A stretch of 64,000 nt of DNA from Chitinophaga filiformis (GTDB lineage: Bacteria; Bacteroidota; Bacteroidia; Chitinophagales; Chitinophagaceae): NCBI RefSeq assembly GCF_021646545.1, contig NZ_JAKIRP010000002.1, positions 310,001 to 374,000 on the forward strand, written 5' to 3'. Both the position numbers and the translations under genes were made by a program. This document shows, piece by piece, positions 35,778-43,198 of this stretch (within the stretch, counting starts at the first letter, position 1; every line of letters starts with the position of its first letter). The notes under the pieces are model-generated. The model was not told where the DNA came from. It saw only the letters and a program-made list of their open reading frames with translations, and ran no database searches.

Positions 35778-36761
35778 ATGAGTGGCATTAATACGGCAGC
35801 GTTATTTACATTGCGGGAGCAGGATATGGAAGCGGCAGCCCTGGAGCTGTTCCATTACCAGTACAGGGAAAATGCCCTTTACCGGGCTTATACGGATGCC
35901 CTGCGCAGACGGCCGTCGGATGTACGCTCATTGGAACAGATCCCTTTTCTGCCTATCCAGTTCTTTAAAACGCATACCGTTACCTGCGGCAGCTTCGAGC
36001 CGGAACTGGTTTTTGAAAGCAGTGGTACCACCCAGACCATTAACAGCCGTCACCTGGTAAAGGAAGCCGCTCTCTATGAACGCAGTTTCCTGGCCGGGTT
36101 TGAACGGTTTTATGGCCCTGTTTCCGATTTTGTGGTACTGGGACTGTTGCCTTCCTACCTGGAGCGTCAGCATTCTTCGCTGGTATATATGGTGCAGGAT
36201 ATGGTGAAAAGAAGCGGGCATGCCGCCAGCGGGTTCTATCTCTATGAGCATGATAAATTGGCCGACCGGCTCCGGGAGCTGGAAGCCAGTGGTCAGAAAA
36301 CCCTGCTGATCGGCGTTACCTTCGGTTTGCTCGATTTTGCAGAAAATCATTCCCTGCAACTGCAAAATACCATTGTGATGGAAACCGGGGGGATGAAAGG
36401 ACGTCGTGAGGAATGGACCAGACAGCAGGTGCATGCTTACCTCAGGGAAAGATTAGGTTGTGAACATATCCATGCCGAATATGGCATGACGGAATTATTA
36501 TCCCAGGCATATTCTCGTGGAAATGGATTATTTACAACGCCGCCGTGGATGAAGGTGCTGGTAAGGGATGAAAATGACCCTTTTCAGTTGTCAAAGGCAA
36601 ATGCTTCAGGGGTGATCAATGTGGTAGATCTCGCCAATGTTTATTCCTGTGCGTTCATCGCCACGGAAGATATCGGGAGATTGCATGATGAGGGGAGTTT
36701 TGAAGTGTTGGGGAGGTTGGATAATTCGGCGCTGAGAGGGTGTAGTTTGATGGTGAGCTAG
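35778..36761 (+). CDS. LuxE/acyl-protein-synthetase-like acyltransferase
   Basis: 327 residues of the ANL/LuxE superfamily. FESSGTTQ is the adenylate-binding P-loop (SSGTT), GVTFGLLD and METGGMKGRRE the following strands, EYGMTELLSQAY the A5-type motif, and EDIGRLH the core A7-like Asp. No C-terminal lysine domain is present, as in LuxE. Family members activate fatty acids and pass the acyl group to a protein cysteine or reductase; the partner is unknown. No lux or aldehyde reductase gene is adjacent. Confidence 0.78.
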   Translation: MSGINTAALFTLREQDMEAAALELFHYQYRENALYRAYTDALRRRPSDVRSLEQIPFLPIQFFKTHTVTCGSFEPELVFESSGTTQTINSRHLVKEAALYERSFLAGFERFYGPVSDFVVLGLLPSYLERQHSSLVYMVQDMVKRSGHAASGFYLYEHDKLADRLRELEASGQKTLLIGVTFGLLDFAENHSLQLQNTIVMETGGMKGRREEWTRQQVHAYLRERLGCEHIHAEYGMTELLSQAYSRGNGLFTTPPWMKVLVRDENDPFQLSKANASGVINVVDLANVYSCAFIATEDIGRLHDEGSFEVLGRLDNSALRGCSLMVS

Positions 36762-36771
36762 GAGGAGAAAA

Positions 36772-37470
36772 TCACATCCTCGCCTTCTTCAACAACACTT
36801 CCATTCTCTCCGGATGTCCGCTCATCTCCATGAGATCGGCCATGTAAGGAAAACTCAAATGGTCCATACCAAATTTATTCATCAGGTAAGAATCCAGTGC
36901 TTCAATGTGCTGCGGTTGTTCTAAAAAGCTACGCAGGAAATAAAGAAAAAGTTGTTGTTCTTTTTCTATCAGCAATGTCAATGCGATCTTTTCTTTTAAG
37001 GGATTTTGCCCTTCTTGTTTAAACAGCTGCAAAGCCTTTGTAAACTGTTGCTCCGTCAGTTCTTCGTGATAGGCAGGCAGAAAATCGAGGCAGAAATATT
37101 CCACGGCAAAATCATCCATAATACCTGCACTGAGCTGGTCTTCTTCAATGGTGTACCAGGTGGCCCAGTCGAGCAGTTCCTGTACAGTGATCTCTTCTTT
37201 CAGCAGCGCTTCAAGATGATGGATGAGGCCTTTACGGGTAGGAACAGTACCGGAAGTATGTTGAATGCTGTCTACGATATCAGCATAAAAAGCGTCATTC
37301 ATCTGATGCGCAGCAGCCGTAAGCAGCTGGCTGACTTCGTTGTGAGCAGAAGGAGGAAGCAGGTCGGCAGTTTCCGCAAGTATTTCGGGCTTTGTTTTAT
37401 GACCCTGAAGATATGCTTTTATCAGGGAGACAAAATAGGTTGAAGTGATATAAGGCAACTTGTCCTTCAT
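36772..37470 (-). CDS. conserved hypothetical protein (helical)
   Basis: 232 residues, largely helical, without signal peptide or membrane span. The middle (about 72-140) runs RKGLIHHLEALLKEEITVQELLDW with many acidic residues. I recognise no family. Convergent with the LuxE-like gene (10 bp apart). Function cannot be inferred. Confidence 0.7.
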   Translation of the reverse strand: MKDKLPYITSTYFVSLIKAYLQGHKTKPEILAETADLLPPSAHNEVSQLLTAAAHQMNDAFYADIVDSIQHTSGTVPTRKGLIHHLEALLKEEITVQELLDWATWYTIEEDQLSAGIMDDFAVEYFCLDFLPAYHEELTEQQFTKALQLFKQEGQNPLKEKIALTLLIEKEQQLFLYFLRSFLEQPQHIEALDSYLMNKFGMDHLSFPYMADLMEMSGHPERMEVLLKKARM

Positions 37471-37753
37471 ACTTACAGGTTTTTTCTTTGTTGACTAAGA
37501 CAGCGTTCGTTTAGCTGTATTAGCAGCGTCTAGGTATGGGCAACGTAAACGATCTGTAGTTACAAGTTACCACTAAAATCCCGGAAAAATAGTTAAACGA
37601 GCGGAAATGATCAATCTGGTGTTAAATTTTAAGAGATTTTTCACATATAAAAATTGCTGAGTACTATAGCTGCGCTTGCTGCTACTGGCATGGTTTTGGG
37701 GCCTGTAGTTAGTGTAAGTATATTTCATTTTTAATCGTCAAAAATGTAGAACT

Positions 37754-37957
37754 ATGGCAGTCAGGGATAGATCGATCGGTAGTACCGGTCTGGAACAGGG
37801 AGGTCCAAACATGGGGAATGACTACAGTCGTAACATTACCCGTGAAAAAACTGCAGATGACACCATCAAAGTGATCTTACCAAAAGATAAAAAACATCCG
37901 GCGAAGAAAGATAAAAACAAGCGCGAACCACAAAGGCGCAACAGTGAAAACAGGTGA
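37754..37957 (+). CDS. small basic hypothetical protein
   Basis: 67 residues with a disordered, Lys/Arg-rich second half (LPKDKKHPAKKDKNKREPQRR) and no membrane segment. The composition suggests nucleic-acid or ribosome association (inference). It is flanked by non-coding DNA and followed by a good terminator, supporting a real transcript. Confidence 0.55.
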   Translation: MAVRDRSIGSTGLEQGGPNMGNDYSRNITREKTADDTIKVILPKDKKHPAKKDKNKREPQRRNSENR

Positions 37958-38366
37958 CGATGAGTTAAACTATGATCTGCTTGTTCCATAAAAAAGGATA
38001 GTTTAAACCATGCACAACAAGTCATCTGTACTTAAATAAAGGCATAGAAGGTTCTATGCCTTTATTCATGCAGTAGAGAGCGCTACTTTATTGAGTATTA
38101 ATTTACTAGATGTAATAAAAATTTATAGCGGACGTTATATTAATGAAAAACATATTGTATCTTTAGCATAATATCTTTATTGAAACCGGAATTGCAAAAT
38201 AATAGCAAGCCAATTTAATTAACGGGGGATCCCCGATGTCCTCCTCACCGTACCTGTGAATTAAATCCGACACAAATGCCGGGCTGGCTACTCACGTCCA
38301 TTGGGATTGCTAATCACAAAAAAAGACAAATGATTTATTGACCGAACGACCTAACTATTAAGTCCT
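37958..38366. other. intergenic region before the T9SS substrate gene
   Basis: 409 bp. It contains the terminator at 38035-38066, the 10-bp palindrome GGGGATCCCC (38225-38234), and an inverted 9-bp TTAAACTAT / ATAGTTTAA pair about 25-30 bp apart after the small gene. No further gene or clear promoter box is seen. Confidence 0.5.
38035..38066 (+). terminator. terminator of the small basic protein gene
   Basis: Stem AATAAAGGCATAGAA / TTCTATGCCTTTATT, 15 perfect pairs with a 2-nt nominal loop. The downstream side is T-rich only within the stem. Confidence 0.7.
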
Positions 38367-39974
38367 ATGTTGCTAACTATCGCGGCCGCCCACACACGGC
38401 TGAGGGGAATGCCATGTTGTTATCTCACATGTTCTGCGATACGGATATGTGTATTTATGATGATCCTGTTGCCATGCTGTTTCCTGGTTAACGTAGCATT
38501 TGCACAGAATGTCACTTTACAGAATTCTTCACTTGAAGGTAAACCGGGAGTGAAAGTTGCGCCGCCGGGATGGCGCGTGGCTATTAACACGCCTGACATA
38601 TTACCAGGTGTATATGGTGTCCACAAAACAGCCAAAGCTGGCAAGACCTTTATTGGTCTTCAGGCCGGACCTGTTTACAGGGAAGGAATAGAGCAGGAAC
38701 TATCGTCTCCTTTACAGAAAGGGAGGCTTTATAATCTGTCTTTTGACCTAGCTTTCAGCAGGGTGTATGGCCACGAACACTGTTATGGCAACCTCGCTAT
38801 TTTTGCCGGCGATACACCTGGTGATACATCGGAACTGCTATGGACATCCGGAAGTTTTACGGATACGATGTGGCACAAATGGACGGCGGAATTCAAGCCC
38901 CGTGCATCACATAAATTCATTTCCTTTTATGCTTATCCGGAGGACAAATGTTCACTGAATAGTTATGGCGTAGTGGTGTTCATGGATAATCTGTCAATGA
39001 TCCGGCAGATACTGAAAACAGAGCTGACAGCTACTGCTTCCTGTAACAATACATCTTCCGGTAGCGTAAGCGTAAACGTAACCGGAGGTGCAGCGCCTTA
39101 TACCTATCTGTGGACGCCGGGTAATTATCGGACGCCGCAGGTTTCCAATCTGCCGGGAGGGCTTTATGAAGTACAGGTAACTTCAGCTGATGGCGTCACT
39201 GCTAAAGGTTCGGTGACAGTAGGGGAGTCTGACCTGGCTACCAGCACAGACGTTACGGTGTCAAATTGCGCCGGTGATAATAAAAACGCAATATCGCTGA
39301 ACATCACAGGCGGTGTGCCACCGTATAACCTGACTGTAAATGGGATCGAAAGAGAAGGGAGCAAGTTTGATAACCTGGTGCCAGGCGATTATGCATTTAT
39401 TGTAAAAGACAAACAGGCTTGTTCAGATACGTTCAGTGTGCTTATAAAAGAGCCGGATCCTTTAGTTATAAGGGAGGTCAATATAGCACCCTGTAGCTGT
39501 AGTGAGGTGAGTGACGGCAGTATCAGGTGGGTAGTAGAAGGAGGAACACGTCCATACAAGTATCGCGTGGATGGAGATATGTGGCAGCCCGATAGTTTGT
39601 ACCGGAATCTGAAAGCGGGTAAATACCGTTACGAAATAGAAGACGCCAACGGATGTAGTGAGACAGGAACAGCAGCTGTTGTTTCTCCCTGGCAGAATTG
39701 TCTTGTTGTAATGCCATCTGCATTTAGTCCAAATGGTGATGGTAATAATGATGTTTTCCGTCCCAGAGTGTATGACGCAGTAACGAATTATCAGCTGAAG
39801 GTATTTAATCGCTGGGGAAATCTCGTTTTTCAGACGAATGATCCAAAGAGGGGATGGGATGGTAATTACAGCGGCATGCCACTGGGGTCACAGGCATTGG
39901 TGTATGTGTGCTCTTTTAATACCAGTAAGAATGAGTTGAAAGAATACAGGGGGACGGTGATGCTTGTGAAGTAG
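38367..39974 (+). CDS. T9SS type B sorting-domain protein with SprB-like repeats
   Basis: 535 residues from ATG 38367; 38409 is another candidate start. A signal peptide ends near VNVAFAQ. Next is a lectin-like or galactose-binding beta domain (about 48-215), then three SprB-type repeats (SGSVSVNVTGGAAPYTYLW; ISLNITGGVPPYNLTV; GSIRWVVEGGTRPYKY), and a C-terminal gliding-type domain (MPSAFSPNGDGNNDVFRP, then VFNRWGNLVF, GWDGNYSGMPL). The last region is the type B signal for export by the type IX secretion system. A surface or extracellular adhesin is likely. It is convergent with the response regulator (2 bp between stops). Confidence 0.85.
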   Translation: MLLTIAAAHTRLRGMPCCYLTCSAIRICVFMMILLPCCFLVNVAFAQNVTLQNSSLEGKPGVKVAPPGWRVAINTPDILPGVYGVHKTAKAGKTFIGLQAGPVYREGIEQELSSPLQKGRLYNLSFDLAFSRVYGHEHCYGNLAIFAGDTPGDTSELLWTSGSFTDTMWHKWTAEFKPRASHKFISFYAYPEDKCSLNSYGVVVFMDNLSMIRQILKTELTATASCNNTSSGSVSVNVTGGAAPYTYLWTPGNYRTPQVSNLPGGLYEVQVTSADGVTAKGSVTVGESDLATSTDVTVSNCAGDNKNAISLNITGGVPPYNLTVNGIEREGSKFDNLVPGDYAFIVKDKQACSDTFSVLIKEPDPLVIREVNIAPCSCSEVSDGSIRWVVEGGTRPYKYRVDGDMWQPDSLYRNLKAGKYRYEIEDANGCSETGTAAVVSPWQNCLVVMPSAFSPNGDGNNDVFRPRVYDAVTNYQLKVFNRWGNLVFQTNDPKRGWDGNYSGMPLGSQALVYVCSFNTSKNELKEYRGTVMLVK

Positions 39975-39976
39975 GA

Positions 39977-40354
39977 TCATTGTTGTTTTTTTTTCAATGC
40001 CTTTTTTATTTGTTCATGCAGGTGTGCAAATACAAAGGGTTTGATGAGGTATCCTGCCGCGCCTTTCTGCATGGCAGTGGTAATTTCATCGTCTTCTTTT
40101 TTGGCGCTGGTAATGAGCACGGGAATTTTGTGGAGTAGTGGATGTTCGCGGAATTGATCCAGCAATGCATAGCCACTAACGACAGGCATATAAATATCGC
40201 TGATCACAAGATCGGGCAGGTGCCGGATGGCCATTGCGATGCCTTCCTCTCCATTTCTGGCAGTGATAACGGAATAGTCGTGCAGTTCTAGCAGACTTTT
40301 AAGTGTATCCAGAAGACCGGCTTTGTCTTCAATTAAAAGAATTCTGGCGTTCAT
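39977..40354 (-). CDS. single-domain response regulator (CheY-like)
   Basis: 125 residues, only a receiver domain. The acidic patch EDK is at residues 9-11, phospho-acceptor Asp53 is in VISDIYMP, Thr/Ser in ITSAKKEDD, and Lys107 in GYLIKPF. No output domain, so it must signal by protein contact. It follows a histidine kinase by 9 bp on the same strand, giving a partner pair. Confidence 0.9.
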   Translation of the reverse strand: MNARILLIEDKAGLLDTLKSLLELHDYSVITARNGEEGIAMAIRHLPDLVISDIYMPVVSGYALLDQFREHPLLHKIPVLITSAKKEDDEITTAMQKGAAGYLIKPFVFAHLHEQIKKALKKKQQ

Positions 40355-40363
40355 GTCTATATT

Positions 40364-41092
40364 TTACTGGCAGGTATCAGGGTACCTGAAAACCAGTGTA
40401 AAAACCGTGCCCTTATCGGGCTCGCTGCTCACGGTAATTTCGCCGTCGTTCGCAGTAACAAATGTTTTAACAATAGTAAGACCTAATCCGGTTCCGGCAA
40501 TGCCACCCGTATTACTTCCTCTGTAATAGGGCTGGAATAAATGTGGCAGATCTTCGGCCGGGATGCCTATTCCATCGTCGGAAACAGTGATTACGAGCGC
40601 TTTTTCTTCGTATGACAAATGAACGACAGGCGGGTTTTCACGGGAAAATTTAAAGGCATTGCTAACAAGATTTGTAAAAATTCTTGTCAGCTGACCAGAA
40701 TTGGCCAGTATTTTGCAGGGCGTACCGGACAAATTGATTTGTAATGTTCTATTGTCATCTGTGAGTGAACGGAATTGCTCCTTTAAAGGTAACAGTTGTT
40801 CTTCTGCATACAGTAGTTCTTTCGTCGCTTCAAAGCTGCCAGACAGGATGTTGTTGATAGTCAGCATCTCATCGAGCATGTTATTCAGAGAAAAGATCTC
40901 TGAGGTGATCCTGGAAAGCTGTTGTTCGTAAAACGGATTCATATAACGATCTACCCGGAGCTTGGCGGAAACTAAATCAACGATAGACGTAATGGTGGTC
41001 AGTGGTGTCTTAAACTCATGAGCAGTAATGGCCAGTACATTACTGGCATTGTTCAGTAATGTGCTGCTCTCTGAAGTATGTGTGGAGTCCAT
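40364..41092 (-). CDS. histidine kinase without sensor domain
   Basis: 242 residues from ATG 41092, upstream in-frame ATG at 41167 rejected as it adds only low-quality sequence. It begins almost at the dimerisation helix (AITAHEFKTPL, His25), then the ATPase with N-box NLVSNAFKFS, G1 DDGIGIP, and G2 GTGLGLTIV. There is no transmembrane segment and no PAS or GAF domain, so it must be controlled by a partner. It pairs with the downstream CheY-like regulator. Confidence 0.85.
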   Translation of the reverse strand: MDSTHTSESSTLLNNASNVLAITAHEFKTPLTTITSIVDLVSAKLRVDRYMNPFYEQQLSRITSEIFSLNNMLDEMLTINNILSGSFEATKELLYAEEQLLPLKEQFRSLTDDNRTLQINLSGTPCKILANSGQLTRIFTNLVSNAFKFSRENPPVVHLSYEEKALVITVSDDGIGIPAEDLPHLFQPYYRGSNTGGIAGTGLGLTIVKTFVTANDGEITVSSEPDKGTVFTLVFRYPDTCQ

Positions 41093-41509
41093 TGTTCTAA
41101 CTTTTAATGATTGGCGGCTCAATTGTCTCCAACTAATTGAAGAACAACCTGTAGAGAAAGACCACATGTGTTGACTATCCGATTCGCTGCCAATTGAAAA
41201 GCAAAATACTTAATAAAGGAGTAATTATCTAGTGAGTATTTAATTTTAAAATGTATTTTTACATCAGCATTGAAAATGGTTGTGAATATTCGGAAAAGTT
41301 AACCAAAAGATCATATATAAAATAGTGTTATAAGTAGAGGATGCGGACAAGGTGAACATGGCTTTATCTTTATTGTTTTAATATTCAATTAGTTACAATT
41401 TTGCCTTATAAATTCTCGATTTTGGAACTATTTTTGCAACTATAAGTAACTTTTATATGCCATATTTTTTTATTGAACCGATTATGAACCTTGCTAACTT
41501 TTTGCCCCT
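41093..41509. other. divergent intergenic region between the two regulators
   Basis: 417 bp, AT-rich. A plus-strand TATTTTTG box (41429-41436) probably serves the NarL-type gene. A minus-strand promoter for the kinase is not obvious. No small gene or hairpin is evident. Confidence 0.5.
41429..41436 (+). promoter_or_regulatory. promoter -7 box of the NarL-type regulator
   Basis: TATTTTTG, exact TAnnTTTG match, 73 bp before the ATG. Confidence 0.5.
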
Positions 41510-42214
41510 ATGATCAATATTGGAATTATAGAAGACAATTATTTCCAGTTGAACAATTACAAGGAGTTTTTAGAAGATTTTCAGGAGTGTAAGGTCGTAT
41601 TTGCTTGTAAGTCAATGGAGGAGTTCAGAGCCCTACCATTTAAGGAGACTGAGGTAAACGTAATATTACTGGACATTTCATTACCAGGGGAATCAGGCAT
41701 ACAAGGTATGCAGGAATTAAAAAGGGTTTACCCTGAAGCGAAACTTATTGTACTGTCGGGGCATGATGGGAAACATTATGTAATTGAATCGATCCGCCAG
41801 GGAGCGAATGGTTATATTATTAAGACCAGCCGTTTGATGGAGATCTACCATTCAATTATGGATGCTGTGAGCGAAGGAGGGACACTTTCTCCCAAAGCCG
41901 CCCATCTACTCATTAATTATATTGCCAAGGACCCCCTTGAAGATATAAAGCATAAACTTACCAAAAGAGAGTATGAGTTGCTCGCTCTGTTAAAGGAAGG
42001 CTACTCATATAAGGAAATGGCGGAGAAGCTTTTTGTGACTGTTTTCACTGTGAACCAACATCTGAAGAAAATTTACCAAAAACTTAATGTTGCCACAAAA
42101 TCAGAACTAATTTCAAAAATCTGGTCAAATAGTTTGTATTCTTTCTTTTTAATTACGAATTCTTGGATTTTTTTTCAAATGCTTTCGTTTAAAGATATGA
42201 CGCTATTTTTGTAA
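41510..42214 (+). CDS. NarL/LuxR-type response regulator
   Basis: 234 residues. A receiver domain (1-125) has phospho-acceptor Asp55 (ILLDISLPG) and Lys in GYIIKTS; the LuxR-type helix-turn-helix follows (LTKREYELLALLKEGYSYKEMAEKLFVTVFTV). After the normal end of the HTH there are about 28 extra hydrophobic residues (SLYSFFLITNSWIFFQML...). It stands before the exopolysaccharide operon and is the obvious candidate regulator of it (inference); no kinase adjoins it on the same strand. Confidence 0.82.
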   Translation: MINIGIIEDNYFQLNNYKEFLEDFQECKVVFACKSMEEFRALPFKETEVNVILLDISLPGESGIQGMQELKRVYPEAKLIVLSGHDGKHYVIESIRQGANGYIIKTSRLMEIYHSIMDAVSEGGTLSPKAAHLLINYIAKDPLEDIKHKLTKREYELLALLKEGYSYKEMAEKLFVTVFTVNQHLKKIYQKLNVATKSELISKIWSNSLYSFFLITNSWIFFQMLSFKDMTLFL

Positions 42215-42359
42215 CAGAGTATACTATAATCAGTAGGCACGTTCGTGTTATATGGGCGTTTTTTACTGCATTGAGTAGTGGTTGTGACGGCCTCGATAAA
42301 CTAATATTGTAGTACGGAAAGCGCGGAAGAAAAACCTTTAAATATTTTAAAACGGAGAG

Positions 42360-43151
42360 ATGATTCTAAAGAAGGATTACTTACGTTATATCTTTGTTGT
42401 TCCGGTCCTTATCTGCTGTTTCTTTACAAGTTGTGTCAGTACACAGAAATCAGTGTATTTTAAGAATCTTCCTGATACTGTTATTGCCCCCGTGAAAGGA
42501 AATTTTGAGCCGGTAATTCAAAAAAATGACGTTTTACAAATTATTGTGAGTAGCATGAACCCCGAGGATGTTGTTGTATTTAACACCCCAAGTATGGCAT
42601 CCCCCGGTACCGCGGGAGGTGGTCCCCAGGTCACAGGTTATCTGGTTAGTGAACAGGGATTTATTGAGTATCCGGTACTTGGACAGGTAAAAGCTGCCGG
42701 ACTTACAAAAGAACAACTTACCACATATCTGAGAGATGAGTTGAACAACAGAAAACTCATGAGAGATCCGGTGGTAAGTGTAAGGTTCCTCAATTACCGT
42801 GTAACAGTTCTTGGCGAAGTAAGCCGGCCAGGTGTTTTCGCCATCAATAACGAGAGAATGTCGATAATGGAGGCTTTGGGCATCGCAGGCGATATTACTA
42901 TCTATGGTAAGAAAGACAATGTACTGTTAATCAGAGAAGTAGACGGGCAAAGAACGATCAAACGCCTCAACCTGAATGATGATGACATCTTATCATCTCC
43001 TTATTATTACCTGCAGTCTAATGATGTAGTGTATGTTGAACCAACTAAAGCAAGAGTAGCTAATGCAAGTGGCAACCGTCAGACGATCTCAATTATTCTG
43101 AGCAGTATTTCACTGTTTGTAATTATTCTGGACCGGTTGATATTGAACTAA
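42360..43151 (+). CDS. polysaccharide export outer-membrane lipoprotein (Wza-like)
   Basis: 263 residues. Signal peptide with lipobox FFTSC (Cys25), a polysaccharide-export domain (VLQIIVSSMNPEDVVVFN), a SLBB-type region (VTVLGEVSRPGVFAINNERM) and a C-terminal hydrophobic helix (ISIILSSISLFVIILDRLIL) anchored at the other end. It would form the outer-membrane export channel of a Wzy-dependent polymer pathway and pairs with the autokinase encoded next. First gene of the locus. Confidence 0.9.
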   Translation: MILKKDYLRYIFVVPVLICCFFTSCVSTQKSVYFKNLPDTVIAPVKGNFEPVIQKNDVLQIIVSSMNPEDVVVFNTPSMASPGTAGGGPQVTGYLVSEQGFIEYPVLGQVKAAGLTKEQLTTYLRDELNNRKLMRDPVVSVRFLNYRVTVLGEVSRPGVFAINNERMSIMEALGIAGDITIYGKKDNVLLIREVDGQRTIKRLNLNDDDILSSPYYYLQSNDVVYVEPTKARVANASGNRQTISIILSSISLFVIILDRLILN

Positions 43152-43198
43152 GCTGATGTTATTCTTTTAATTCATCCTACAAATTTGTGTTGAGAGCC

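Noticed and set aside
38225..38234. Palindrome GGGGATCCCC
   Set aside because: Ten bases only; no partner sites, so not enough for an operator call.
42240..42290. CACGTTCGTG followed by a T-run as a terminator for the NarL gene
   Set aside because: The stem is only four base pairs and the T-run is not adjacent; too weak to annotate.
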